Assembly (NCBI RefSeq): GCF_022682495.2
Contig: NC_071396.1
Coordinates: forward strand, 23,185,735 to 23,249,734
Length of the DNA stretch: 64,000 bases
Reading direction: 5' to 3'
Source of the DNA: Desmodus rotundus
Lineage: Eukaryota > Chordata > Mammalia > Chiroptera > Phyllostomidae
Positions 25,335 to 34,712 of this stretch are shown one piece after another; within the stretch, counting starts at the first letter, position 1; every line of letters starts with the position of its first letter. Below the pieces are notes generated by a model, which searched no databases, was not told the DNA's origin, and worked only from the letters and a program-made list of their open reading frames with translations. The translations under genes were made by a program, and so were the position numbers.

Positions 25335-25924
25335 TATATATGTTTTACAGTATGTGGAAAAAGGAGATAGTACAAAATTTACTTAGACACCCATAGAGGA
25401 AAGATTAAAGAATTAATTTAAAGAGTAACTTATTTTTGTTAATTAATAAAATTAAAGAATTTTTGTCCCATTTAAAGAAGCCTAAATTTCATCTATTAAT
25501 AAATACCTGAACATTCATACCTATTCATATAAAGCCTAAAATTCTTCTATTCATGGAAAAAAATCTGGTGCTTTTTCTTCCCTCAAAGGTTACAAACATT
25601 TTGCTATGTAACTGGGCAAACAATGATGAATTGATTTAAGTTCTACCCTCCACTGGGGAATGCATTGCCGCATACATTAAACCTGAGCTTCTGTTACCTT
25701 GTAATTATTGACTAATTCCTTCAATCAAGTCCATTTACGGGCTTTAATAGATTTCTAGCAGAGCTTAATGACTTTTTGCTGGTACCCTCCTAGAAAAGTA
25801 ATGTTTAGCATTCCTTGAACAACTTTATAATCTTTCATTAGTTAATCCCCACAATACTCCAATGAGATTACATGAGAATTATTTCATTTTATAAAAAACT
25901 TCGTGGAGTGAGCCCTGGCCCATG
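25335..25924. other. AT-rich sequence, no repeat recognised
   Basis: No gene or named repeat. The part 25640-25800 has several homeodomain-like cores (TGTAATTATTGACTAATTCC, CAATCAAG) and reads like single-copy non-coding DNA. Confidence 0.4.
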
Positions 25925-27475
25925 TGCCCCCTCCAACCACAATGGTATGAAACCAGATATCAGTTACAGGAAGAAAACTGAAAATTTAACAAATAAGTGG
26001 AGATTAAACAACATGCTACTGAATAAACCATAGGTCAAAGAAAAATCAAAAGAGAAATAAGGAAAAGCACCTGAGACACACGAAAATGGAAGCACAGCAT
26101 ATCCAGACTTATGGGATGTAGCCATAGCCGTTCAAAGATAGAAGTTCATAGCGTCATGAATCAAGAAAGTTATCAAAGAACCCACCTCACTTCACACCTC
26201 AAAGAATCAGAAAAAGAAAACCAAATGAAGCCCAAAGTCAGGAGAAAGAAGGAAACAACGAAGATCGGAGTAGAAACCAATGAAAGAAAGACTAAAAAGA
26301 CAATAGAAAAGATTAATGAAACCAGAGGTAGTTTTTTAAACAAAGATAAAAGACAAAGACTCACCAAAATGAAAGATAAAGACTTGTAAAAAGAGAGAGA
26401 GAAAGGACTAAAATAAATAAAATAAAAAAGGAAAGAGCAGATATTACAACTGACACCACAGAAATACAAAGGGTTATAAGACACTCCTATGAATAATTAT
26501 ATGCCAACATATTGGACAACCTAAAAGAAATGAATAAATTCCTAGAAATATACAACCTTCCAAGACTGAGTCATGAAGAAACATAAAATCTGAACAGAAC
26601 ACTTACTAGTAAGGAGATTGAGTCACTCACTAATCACAGCCTCCCAAGAGACAAAGGTTCAGGACCAGACAGCTTCACTGCTGAGTTCTACCAAACATTT
26701 AAAGAAGAATTACTACCAATACTTCTCAAACCCTTCCCAAAAATAGAAGAGGAGAGAATACAAGGCCAGCATTACCCTGATCCCAAAACACCAAAATATA
26801 GGAAAATTACAGGCCAATATCCCTAATGAGCATAGATACAGGAAACCTCAACAAAATATTAGCAAAGTAAATTCAACAATACAGTAAAAGTACCATTCAC
26901 CATCATCAAGTAGGATTTATTCCAGGGATGGTGGGATGGTCCAGCATTCACAGATCAATCACTGTGATGTAGTACATTAGCAAAATGAAGGATAAAATCA
27001 GATGATTATTGAAGTAGACAGAAAAAGCACGGGACGAAATCAACATCCGCTTATGATAAAAACCCTCAGCAAAGATGGCTAGAGGAATGCACCTCAGCAC
27101 AATGAAGGCCGCATTTGACCCGACAGGAGCCGACATCATGCTCGATGGTGAAAAGCTGAGAGCTTTTCCTCTACGATCAGAAATAAAACAAAGATGCCCA
27201 TTCTCGCCATTTTAATTCAGCCTAGTACTGGAATTCCTAGCCAGAGCAATTAGGCAAGAAAAAAATAATAATAAATGACATCCACATCAAAAAGAAAGAA
27301 GTAAAACCGTCTCTATTTGCAGATGACATAAGTTTACATATAGAATACTCTAAAGACTCCACCAAAACACCTGTTAGAATCAACGAATTCAGTAAAGAAG
27401 TCGCAGGATATAAAAATATGCAAAATTCTGGTGCACTTCTATACACTACTGCATCAAAAAGAATAGCTTCCCACC
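25925..27475 (+). mobile_element. LINE-1 ORF2 fragment with reverse-transcriptase core
   Basis: About 1.55 kb of ORF2: CCACAATGGTATGAAACCAG, GATTAATGAAACCAGAGG, ATTATATGCCAACATATTGG, CAGGACCAGACAGCTTCACT, GATTTATTCCAGGGATGG, and a readable catalytic FADD box (TTTGCAGATGAC, 27316-27327). Stops and indels, such as those around 26583 and 26765-26800, break the frame, so it is inactive. It ends abruptly near GCAAAATTCTGGTGCACTTC without a 3' UTR. Confidence 0.9.
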
Positions 27476-29039
27476 ACTTGTCTTTTCAGGTGCTGGGGCA
27501 TATCTCGAAACTAAAGGCCTCCTTTGGCTTTAATGGAAACACCCAAAGCACTCTGTCTCGGTGAGACCAGATATTCATCAAATCTGCCTGCCGCTCCCAG
27601 CTGCGCTGCTCACCAAGCAGCAGGGTCTCATTGGGGACAAAGGGAGGCACTGTGGCCCACACCCCGTGCAAATTAACCCGGGCATCGCCATGGCAACTCA
27701 CGGCCTGGCAGCCACGCCCCAGCAGCTGCACCCTGTTAGTCCTGATGACAGCTCTGTACTCCTGGTCCCCGACGGTGTGACCAGGAAAGGGGAGCATGAG
27801 TGAGCATGTGTCTGTGCCCAGCCTGGCTCTCTGGCTCACACTGCATCTTCATTCAGCTCTGAACTCACCGACCACCTGCAGCCAACACAGACCTGCCTCC
27901 CAGAGTTCTGCCCCCCATAGAGAAATGGGGCCCCCGACAGGTTCTCAACCCTGGCTGCTCAGTATGGTCTGAGGAGCTCTGGTCCGGAGACTCAGGGAGC
28001 CAGCACCACAGCAAAACTGAGATGTCACACCTCACCCATCTCTCATTCCCCTTCCAGCTCCCGCTGGCCAGATCTAGCTCTTCATCTATCTCAGCACAAC
28101 ACACTCCGTACTTTTCCAAAGGGCTTTCCTACACTTGTCCTGTGTGACCCTGTGCAGGAAGAAGGGGGGCATCAAAACCCCTCACTGCGCTGAAAGCCAC
28201 CAGTGCCTCCACTCGGCAGCCACTCCGAGGCAGTGCTGAAAGCGGGCATCTGGCGTCCCTGGCTCCTGGTCTGGTGCACTTCCCAGTCTGTCACACAGCC
28301 TTGTGGGAACACTATTGGCATGTCTGAGCTTTCCGTGAATGACAGTGTCTGTAGCCAGCTGTCCAGTGGCTAATCCACCGCTTCTGTGGAGCCGCCCTCT
28401 CCGCCTCCACAGGAGAAACCAGGGTCACTGCTTCAGAGGCTGCGAGGCTGGGAGGAGGAACCAGGGCAGCTGGCAGAAGCTCCCGTGCTCTCCTGGATCA
28501 GGTAACAAAAGGGGAAAGCACCTGGGCCTGGGAAGAAAATGACTTGGGACCGCTGGAACCAGGGGCAGTTTTGGTTGAGGGATCAGAAACCCACAAAAGC
28601 TCCCTTAAGCTAATGGTTTATGTTTTTATTTAGGAAGTAAGTGGTTTAACAGAGGCAGAGCTGGGCCACAGGGGAACCAAGAATGAAGGGGCAAGGCTCA
28701 CTCTCTCATCTCAGCTTCTCTCTGTATGCCTGTGCCCCTGGTCACCCTGTCCATGGGTCTCCCTGGTTGCTCAGGCTTTCTACGTGCCCACAACCTCAAC
28801 CTGCTTATTTCTTCATCTCGCTCAGCCTCACCACGAGTCTGGCTGTCTCTGTGGGCAGTACAGATAGCCAAATCGGACCCTGGGGCTGGATACATCCCAA
28901 GTCCAGGTGCTGGGAGGCAGGATCCAGCTCTTCAGCTGGGCTGGAAGGGCCGTTGCTCAGTCCAGCTCATCTGATTCCAGGGGCACTGAGTCAGGTGGGA
29001 GGCTGCCTACATCTACCCATCTGGTAGAGACCATTCCTT
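27476..29039. other. GC-rich unique sequence, nothing recognised
   Basis: About 1.5 kb. Small open frames only and no repeat recognised. Confidence 0.5.
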
Positions 29040-29055
29040 AGAACTGAGCATAGAC

Positions 29056-29271
29056 AGCCCTGGCTGATGTGGCTCAGTGGATTGAGTGCCAGCCTGCAAA
29101 CCAAGGGGTTGTCAGTTCGACTCCCAGTCAGGCATATGCCTGGGTTGCAGGTCAGGTCCCCAGTGTGGGGCACATGAGAGGTAAAACACAGATTGATGTT
29201 TCTCTCCCTCACTTTCTCCTTCCCTTCCCCTCCGTATAAAAATAAACAAAATCTTTAAAAAAGAAAAACAA
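29056..29271 (+). mobile_element. VES-type SINE with target duplication
   Basis: Head CCCTGGCTGATGTGGCTCAG, the block GCCTGGGTTGCAGGTCAGGT, CT-rich body and a TATAAAAATAAACAAAATC tail. The 10-bp duplication AGAACTGAGC flanks it at 29040-29049 and 29272-29281. Confidence 0.95.
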
Positions 29272-29281
29272 AGAACTGAGC

Positions 29282-30204
29282 CTGGACAAGCACTCAGATG
29301 AGCCTATCTCATGGAAGAAGGCTAGGCCTCTGCTGGAAGCCACGAAATGAGCAGTTTACTAACGTGGTGGAAATGGGTTAGACTGACAGACAGCTGGTGT
29401 GGGAAAGGCTGAAACCAGACTCTGTGAGAGTATGGGGAAGTGCTGGTTCGGAGCAGTGATTACGTAATCACTTTTAATAGATGAACTTCAAGAAGAGGCA
29501 AATGCCGTGTTTCCCCACCAGATTCAATGAGAAGACGATGGGACTCTGGAACGCGGAGAAGAAACACCCTGAAAGGGACTCAAGCAACCTGGGCTTTAAT
29601 TCAGGCGCTGCTGTGAATTTTCCACCTGGCGTCCCTGCTTCTCCATCTAGCAAAGTGCTAATATTCAAGACCCAACTATGGACGGAAGTCCCTGGCCTGG
29701 GCTCCCAGGGGATTCGCTACACGCCCCATCATGGCAACTTCATGTTATCCCGAAACCGTTTGCCTCCCATCGCACTAGAAGTAAGTTTCTCTAGCACGAA
29801 GCCTGTGTTGTCTCCTTAGTTAAATCCCACTGCCTTCCGAGGTACTTGACATCCAGCAGGCACTCAGTAAATGGTTTTCAGCTGCACTGATGGCACAACA
29901 TGCTTATCTGGGCTGCAAATAAAGGCACACGCACTGCTGCCTGGCTGGAAACTCGGATACGCCTTGTGACGGGGGAGGGGTCCCCACCCAACGGACCCGC
30001 AGAGACCACAGGGGTGGTTGTAGAGCGCAGCCAGCCCTGCCTGGGACACTATATCTCTGCCTGCAATTTTAGGAGAAACTGCGTATTCTTAGACTGGAAA
30101 TCGGCACAGCCCTGCCACTACAGATGCTGTTCTGGGCACGTTTTGTTGCAAAAGGGAAGTCTGGATGTAAAAACAAATGATGCCAGCAAGGCGGCAGACT
30201 AGGG
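29282..30204. other. Unique sequence with faint MIR traces
   Basis: No gene. Near 29850-29880 the text AGCAGGCACTCAGTAAATGG recalls a MIR 3' end, too short for a firm call. Confidence 0.45.
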
Positions 30205-30360
30205 ACCCACAAGCTGTGGGTTCGGTCCCTGGTCAGGGCACGTACAGGAGGCAACTGACCCACCAAGATTTCTCTCTCACATTGATGTTTCTCTCTCTCC
30301 CTCCCTTCCTTCCCCTCTCTCTAAAATAAACATCTCCTCAGGTGAGGATTAAAAAATAAA
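30205..30360 (+). mobile_element. 5'-truncated VES-type SINE
   Basis: It begins at the B-box side (ACAAGCTGTGGGTTCGGTCC), then has AGGCAACTGACCCACCAAG, a CT-rich body, and CTAAAATAAACATCTCCTCA before the A-rich tail. The A-box half is missing. Confidence 0.85.
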
Positions 30361-31074
30361 ACCAATAAAATAAAAAACAAAAAGAAACCATCAGAAAATC
30401 TATTTTAAGGACTCTGGAAACCAGTCAAAGTTTACAGCCCACAGGTGAGTGCTGAACTCAAGAAAAAGTCCTCCAAACACAAGTTTTTCTGCGTATTCTG
30501 AAGGCCCTCACCCCACCCCTTCTCCTATGTCACGGTGGTGTTAACGTGGCATCTCTCTCTCTGAACATCTGCCCCTTCTTCTCCTGCTCATGGGCTGGCT
30601 TCGCCGCCCTTCCCGTCTGTACTGTACAAAACATGGCTAATGATGTTCATCGCATTTCCACATTACTTCTCTAAACACCTCTGTCTCTCTCTGTCCGTGT
30701 CCCAGTTCCAAATCTGGGAAGAAACACTTGAAGACAAGTATCTACCCATAAATTCTACAACTCTGGCCTAAGTAAGGGACAATAACTGGCCTGTGTTAGC
30801 TGCCTACTCCTGGTCCAATTAATTGTACCCAGGGGCCAAAGTCATGGGAAGAATAAGGGGTGAAACAGCAGACAAGCCGGGAGGAGCTGCCGCGGTGGGT
30901 GGGAAGCATCTGGATGTGATCAGGAATCCAGTGTACTCAAGGCTGGCGGTACGCACAGAGTACCCAGGTCCAGGGTCTACATGGTAAATTAAACTGCTAC
31001 GTGCAAAGTCGAGCCGTGTTTTTTGTTCATTTTTATTTTCTAAAACCCAAACCAAGAAAGACAGGTCAAGCATG
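30361..31074. other. Unique sequence, nothing recognised
   Basis: About 700 bp without gene or repeat. Confidence 0.5.
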
Positions 31075-31215
31075 GTGGAGATGGGAAACTCAGGGCCTGG
31101 GGAGTCAGGTTTCCTAATTCAAGGTCACACAGCTAGTAACTGGCAGGCCGAATGCCGAGACCATGTCTATCCAATTCCAAAGCCCGTGTTCTTTCCTGCT
31201 CTTATCACTGTGCTT
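31075..31215 (-). mobile_element. MIR SINE
   Basis: AAGGTCACACAGCTAGTAAC on the plus strand is the complement of the MIR core TAGCTGTGTGACCTT. It is followed by CCAATTCCAAAGCCCGTGTT, also MIR-like. Confidence 0.75.
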
Positions 31216-31349
31216 CTTCGGGTAGAAAAAGGTCTTTGCCAATCTAAGCAAGTGGGAAAAAGAAAAGCTCATAAAGTTATTCATTTGTTTGCTTGCTGAT
31301 ACAATGCCTTTTTATAAAGTTCTGAGATGCATACACAAATACATACTTT

Positions 31350-31570
31350 TCAAAAATTACTGAACGTTTACCACGTGGCAGGTACATGCAGAATTTTTGC
31401 CTATATTGTTGCATTTTTTCTGCACTGACCCTGCACAGTAGGCAGCAGTGTTATCTACCTCTCTCTGGATGAAAAACTGGGAGTAAGAGCGACTTTAAGT
31501 AATTTGCACAATGTGATACAGCCAGGAAGTGTCAAGGCTGGAACTCCAGTCAATTGAGTCCTTAAGCTCT
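31350..31570 (-). mobile_element. MIR SINE
   Basis: TACTGAACGTTTACCACGTG, GATGAAAAACTGGGAGTAAG, ATTTGCACAATGTGATACAG and AAGGCTGGAACTCCAGTC follow the complement order of MIR. Confidence 0.7.
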
Positions 31571-33134
31571 AACTGAGGAGTCCAGGTAAAAGGAAAGCAG
31601 GACTAAGATACTAGAGCCTGACTATCCCCTATGATTACATCCCATGATCAGGACTGGAAGCCAGGAAAGAGCCCAAACTCTTGAATGTTCCTAGTGGACA
31701 AAGCAACAGATAGATAGATCGATAGATAACGCTAATTATAAAAGAGTGACAATATTCTTAAGATATAAGCAAATGTAGGATAGCCCAATTTTTCTGATAC
31801 TGAGTTCCACCCGCAAGTCTTCGTAAAGACAACAGTACTGTGTGATGTCCTAGGTAATGTCCCGGCATCTTCACAGACAGACACAATGAGGAGTTTTCTA
31901 ACTCAGACCCTTGCAATTCACGTACTTCATTGCATTCAGCATAAAACCCGAAAAACGTGTGAGTTTAGGAGTGTTGTGTGAGGCCAAACCAACGCAGTCA
32001 AGTCCACCGCTTTCAGAAGAACTGGTCATCACCAAGAGGGGTGTGTGCGTGTGTGCGCGCCTGTGCACACAGATTGCGCTTCCTGCGGGGAATCCTCTGT
32101 GCGTATTTGAATAAGGTTATGCAGCAGTCTGAGTTTTACTCTCAGAGACGAACCTGGAGTGCAGAAAGTCTATGTTGCTGATTAAAAACAGAGCCCCACA
32201 GAGAGAGGAGGATTAAAATGAAGGAACTAAGAAAGATTTACCTGGGTGGATGGTCACCCTACCTACATGGAATAATTCGGTTTTGATCCATTTTAACTCA
32301 TAAATATTATCTTTAAATAGTAATGAGCAAAGTTCTATGAAAATTACTTTAAGAACGATATTGGAAATACATACGCATATGCCAATGCTGTTTTGTATTC
32401 CCTCAATTGTTTTGAAAATAAAAACAGTGGTTCTTACTGTTTAATCATAGATTTAAAAAAAACACTTAATAATCTAATAAACAACAGCCAGTGTCTGCAA
32501 TAGCTGCACTCGTGCAGAACAAAATTGTTGAAAGATTTCGCTGTCTTCTTTACAATGGAAATAAAGTACCGTATAAACGAGGGTTTTATTAGGTATTGAA
32601 AGAAAGCAGGGGGAATAAAAAGATCCTGGGACGAGGTGGCATTGGTGAAGTAGACGTATTAGTGGCACGTACATCAAAATATATGAAGATGTCAAATAAA
32701 ATATTACTTGCGATGTCAGCCAGCATGCAGCTTCATATAGAGAACAAAATATTCAGATGTTTCTATTTAATTCAGGAATAAAATGAAACATTAATATGCC
32801 TACTGCCATAAAGTAAAGAATGTACAATTTGGCTTATCAAAAGGTATTCCCGGATTTCAACATAAAAGTAAAACTATTACATTTATGTGAGACTGTTTTT
32901 GCTCTGTGATAGTTTTTGCTCAAGAAATGGTTTTCATAATACAGATGAAAAAGGGTGGCTCAGATCCCAGGGCTCTGTGGAGCTGGAATGTATTGCGTGC
33001 AAACCTCAATGAGGAGAACAATGAGATGATGATCACTGAAAAGGACTAACGTCTTCATAAAACTAATTACAGAAACCAGGAAAAGCGCAATCAAGAAAAA
33101 TGTGGACCTGGGTCAACTTTTAAAAGACACTTCT
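31571..33134. other. AT-rich unique sequence
   Basis: No gene. A (GATA)n-like run lies at 31706-31728, and GTGTGTGCGTGTGTGCGCGC lies near 32040. Nothing else was recognised. Confidence 0.5.
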
Positions 33135-33550
33135 AGCCTGGTCAGGTAGCTCAGTTGGTTAAAGCATGGTCCCCATACACCAAGGCTGTGGGTTCTATCG
33201 CTGGCCAGGGCACCTGCAAGAAGCAATAAATGAATGCGCAAATAAGTGCAACAACATCCCTGGCTGGTGTGGCTCAGTGGATTGAGCGTCAGCCTTTGAA
33301 CTGTGGGGTCACCGGTTCAATTCCCAGTCAGGGCACATGCCTCGGTTGCAGGCCAGGTCCCCAGTTGTGGGTGTGTGAGAGGCAACCACACTGTGGTGTT
33401 TCTCTCCCTTTCTCTGTCCCTTCCCCTCTCTAAAAATAAATAAATAAAATGTTTAAAAATAATAAATAAATAAGTGGAACAACAAATTGATGCTTCTCTC
33501 TCTCTCCTTTCCTCTCTCTCTCTCTCCAAAATCAATATAAAAAAGTTTTA
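33135..33550 (+). mobile_element. Older VES-type SINE split by a younger one
   Basis: Left half 33135-33257 (GCCTGGTCAGGTAGCTCAGT to AATGAATGCGCAAATAAGTG). Right half 33468-33550 (AAATAAGTGGAACAACAAAT, CT-rich part, CAAAATCAATATAAAAAAG). A second SINE sits between the halves. Confidence 0.93.
33258..33467 (+). mobile_element. Younger VES-type SINE nested in an older one
   Basis: Complete copy from CCCTGGCTGGTGTGGCTCAG to TAAATAAATAAAATG and an A-rich tail. It is flanked by a 17-bp duplication AAATAAGTGNAACAACA (33240-33256 and 33468-33484, one mismatch) that derives from the host SINE. Confidence 0.95.
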
Positions 33551-33868
33551 AACATTTTACTGCTGTGACATATGGTAAAGAAATTATATACTGATGTCTA
33601 AGTTATAATGCTGATTTTAGATGAATTGCTCAATTTCAGTACCAACAGAATTAAAATAATTTGGTCAACATTACTTTTCCTTTTTTTTATAGCCTCCCTC
33701 ACATAAGCCTTTGCAGTCATGGCTGAATGGTACCTACGGCCCTTTGCATCACTGGAGCGTAGACCATGAGGCAGACCTGTCTTTGTCCTTCACCGTGGTG
33801 CCCAGAGCACCCAGAAGCATATGGCACATCACTGCTGTTCAAGAAGTACTTGTTAAAAGAGTGAATGA
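33551..33868. other. Unique sequence, nothing recognised
   Basis: About 320 bp, AT-rich at first, without gene or repeat. Confidence 0.5.
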
Positions 33869-34027
33869 AGGGTCGCTGGTTCAACTCCCAGTCAGGGCAC
33901 ATGCCTGGGCTGCGGGCCAGGTCCCCAGTCAGGGGCACATGAGAGACAACCACACACTGACGTTTCTCTCCCTTTCTTTCTCCCTCCCTTCCCCTCCCTC
34001 TAGAAATAAAACCTTAGAAAAAGAAAA
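33869..34027 (+). mobile_element. 5'-truncated VES-type SINE
   Basis: It starts within the tRNA-like part (GGGTCGCTGGTTCAACTCCC) and continues with GCCTGGGCTGCGGGCCAGGT, the CT-rich segment and TAGAAATAAAACC. The A-box part is absent. Confidence 0.88.
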
Positions 34028-34307
34028 TGAATGAATGCGTTCTTTTGAGAGAACGAATGAATATCACTTAGATGCAGAGGTCAATAGCCCTCCAAACTTG
34101 GCAATAAATCTACCTTCTGGGTAAGAGTAAATAAATAAAGCTAATTATAAGATACACTGAAAGACCATAGCTATTTGTCAAAAGAACCCAAACTAATGCC
34201 TCTGTAGGTGGTAATGAGGGTATTTGGGACTCCTGAGTTATAATCAAGGGTCAGCACAGCAGCAGGGAGTGCTGACACAAACAGGGTTGCAACCACAGAA
34301 ATAGAAG

Positions 34308-34533
34308 GCTAATTTTTTATATTTTTATAACATTGTTAATACTTTAATATTTTTACAAATTTTTATATTTTCCCAAAATTATATATTTTTATGTTGATAT
34401 TATGCATACTTATAATATATATTCTATTTCTATAAATATTATGCTTGTATTATATTTCTATTTTGTATTTTTATACATTTTTATATTTTTATAAACTTTT
34501 AATGTTTTAATTTTTTTTCTATTTTTATATGAA
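34308..34533. repeat. AT-rich low-complexity tract
   Basis: About 225 bp almost free of G and C, built of loosely repeated ATTTTTATA-like words with several TATAATATATA-like stretches. Confidence 0.9.
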
Positions 34534-34667
34534 AAAAATGACATTAACAGAATGGGATCTGGGAAATAGGGGACCAGACATTATGATTTTCAATTTCTCT
34601 AATTCCCTTACTAGTAAGAAAGTAGGCAGCGTGAGGGCAGAGGTTTTTTTCTGTTTGGTTGAGTAGA

Positions 34668-34712
34668 CAGATGTATGGATGGGTGGGTGGGTGGATGGAT
34701 GGGTGGGTGAAT
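34668..34712. repeat. (GGAT/GGGT)n tetranucleotide run
   Basis: Degenerate tandem of GGAT and GGGT units on the plus strand. Confidence 0.88.

Noticed and set aside
27316..27327. Reverse-transcriptase FADD box as sign of an active element
   Set aside because: Surrounding ORF2 has frame breaks, and the element lacks both its 5' part and its 3' UTR, so it is dead.
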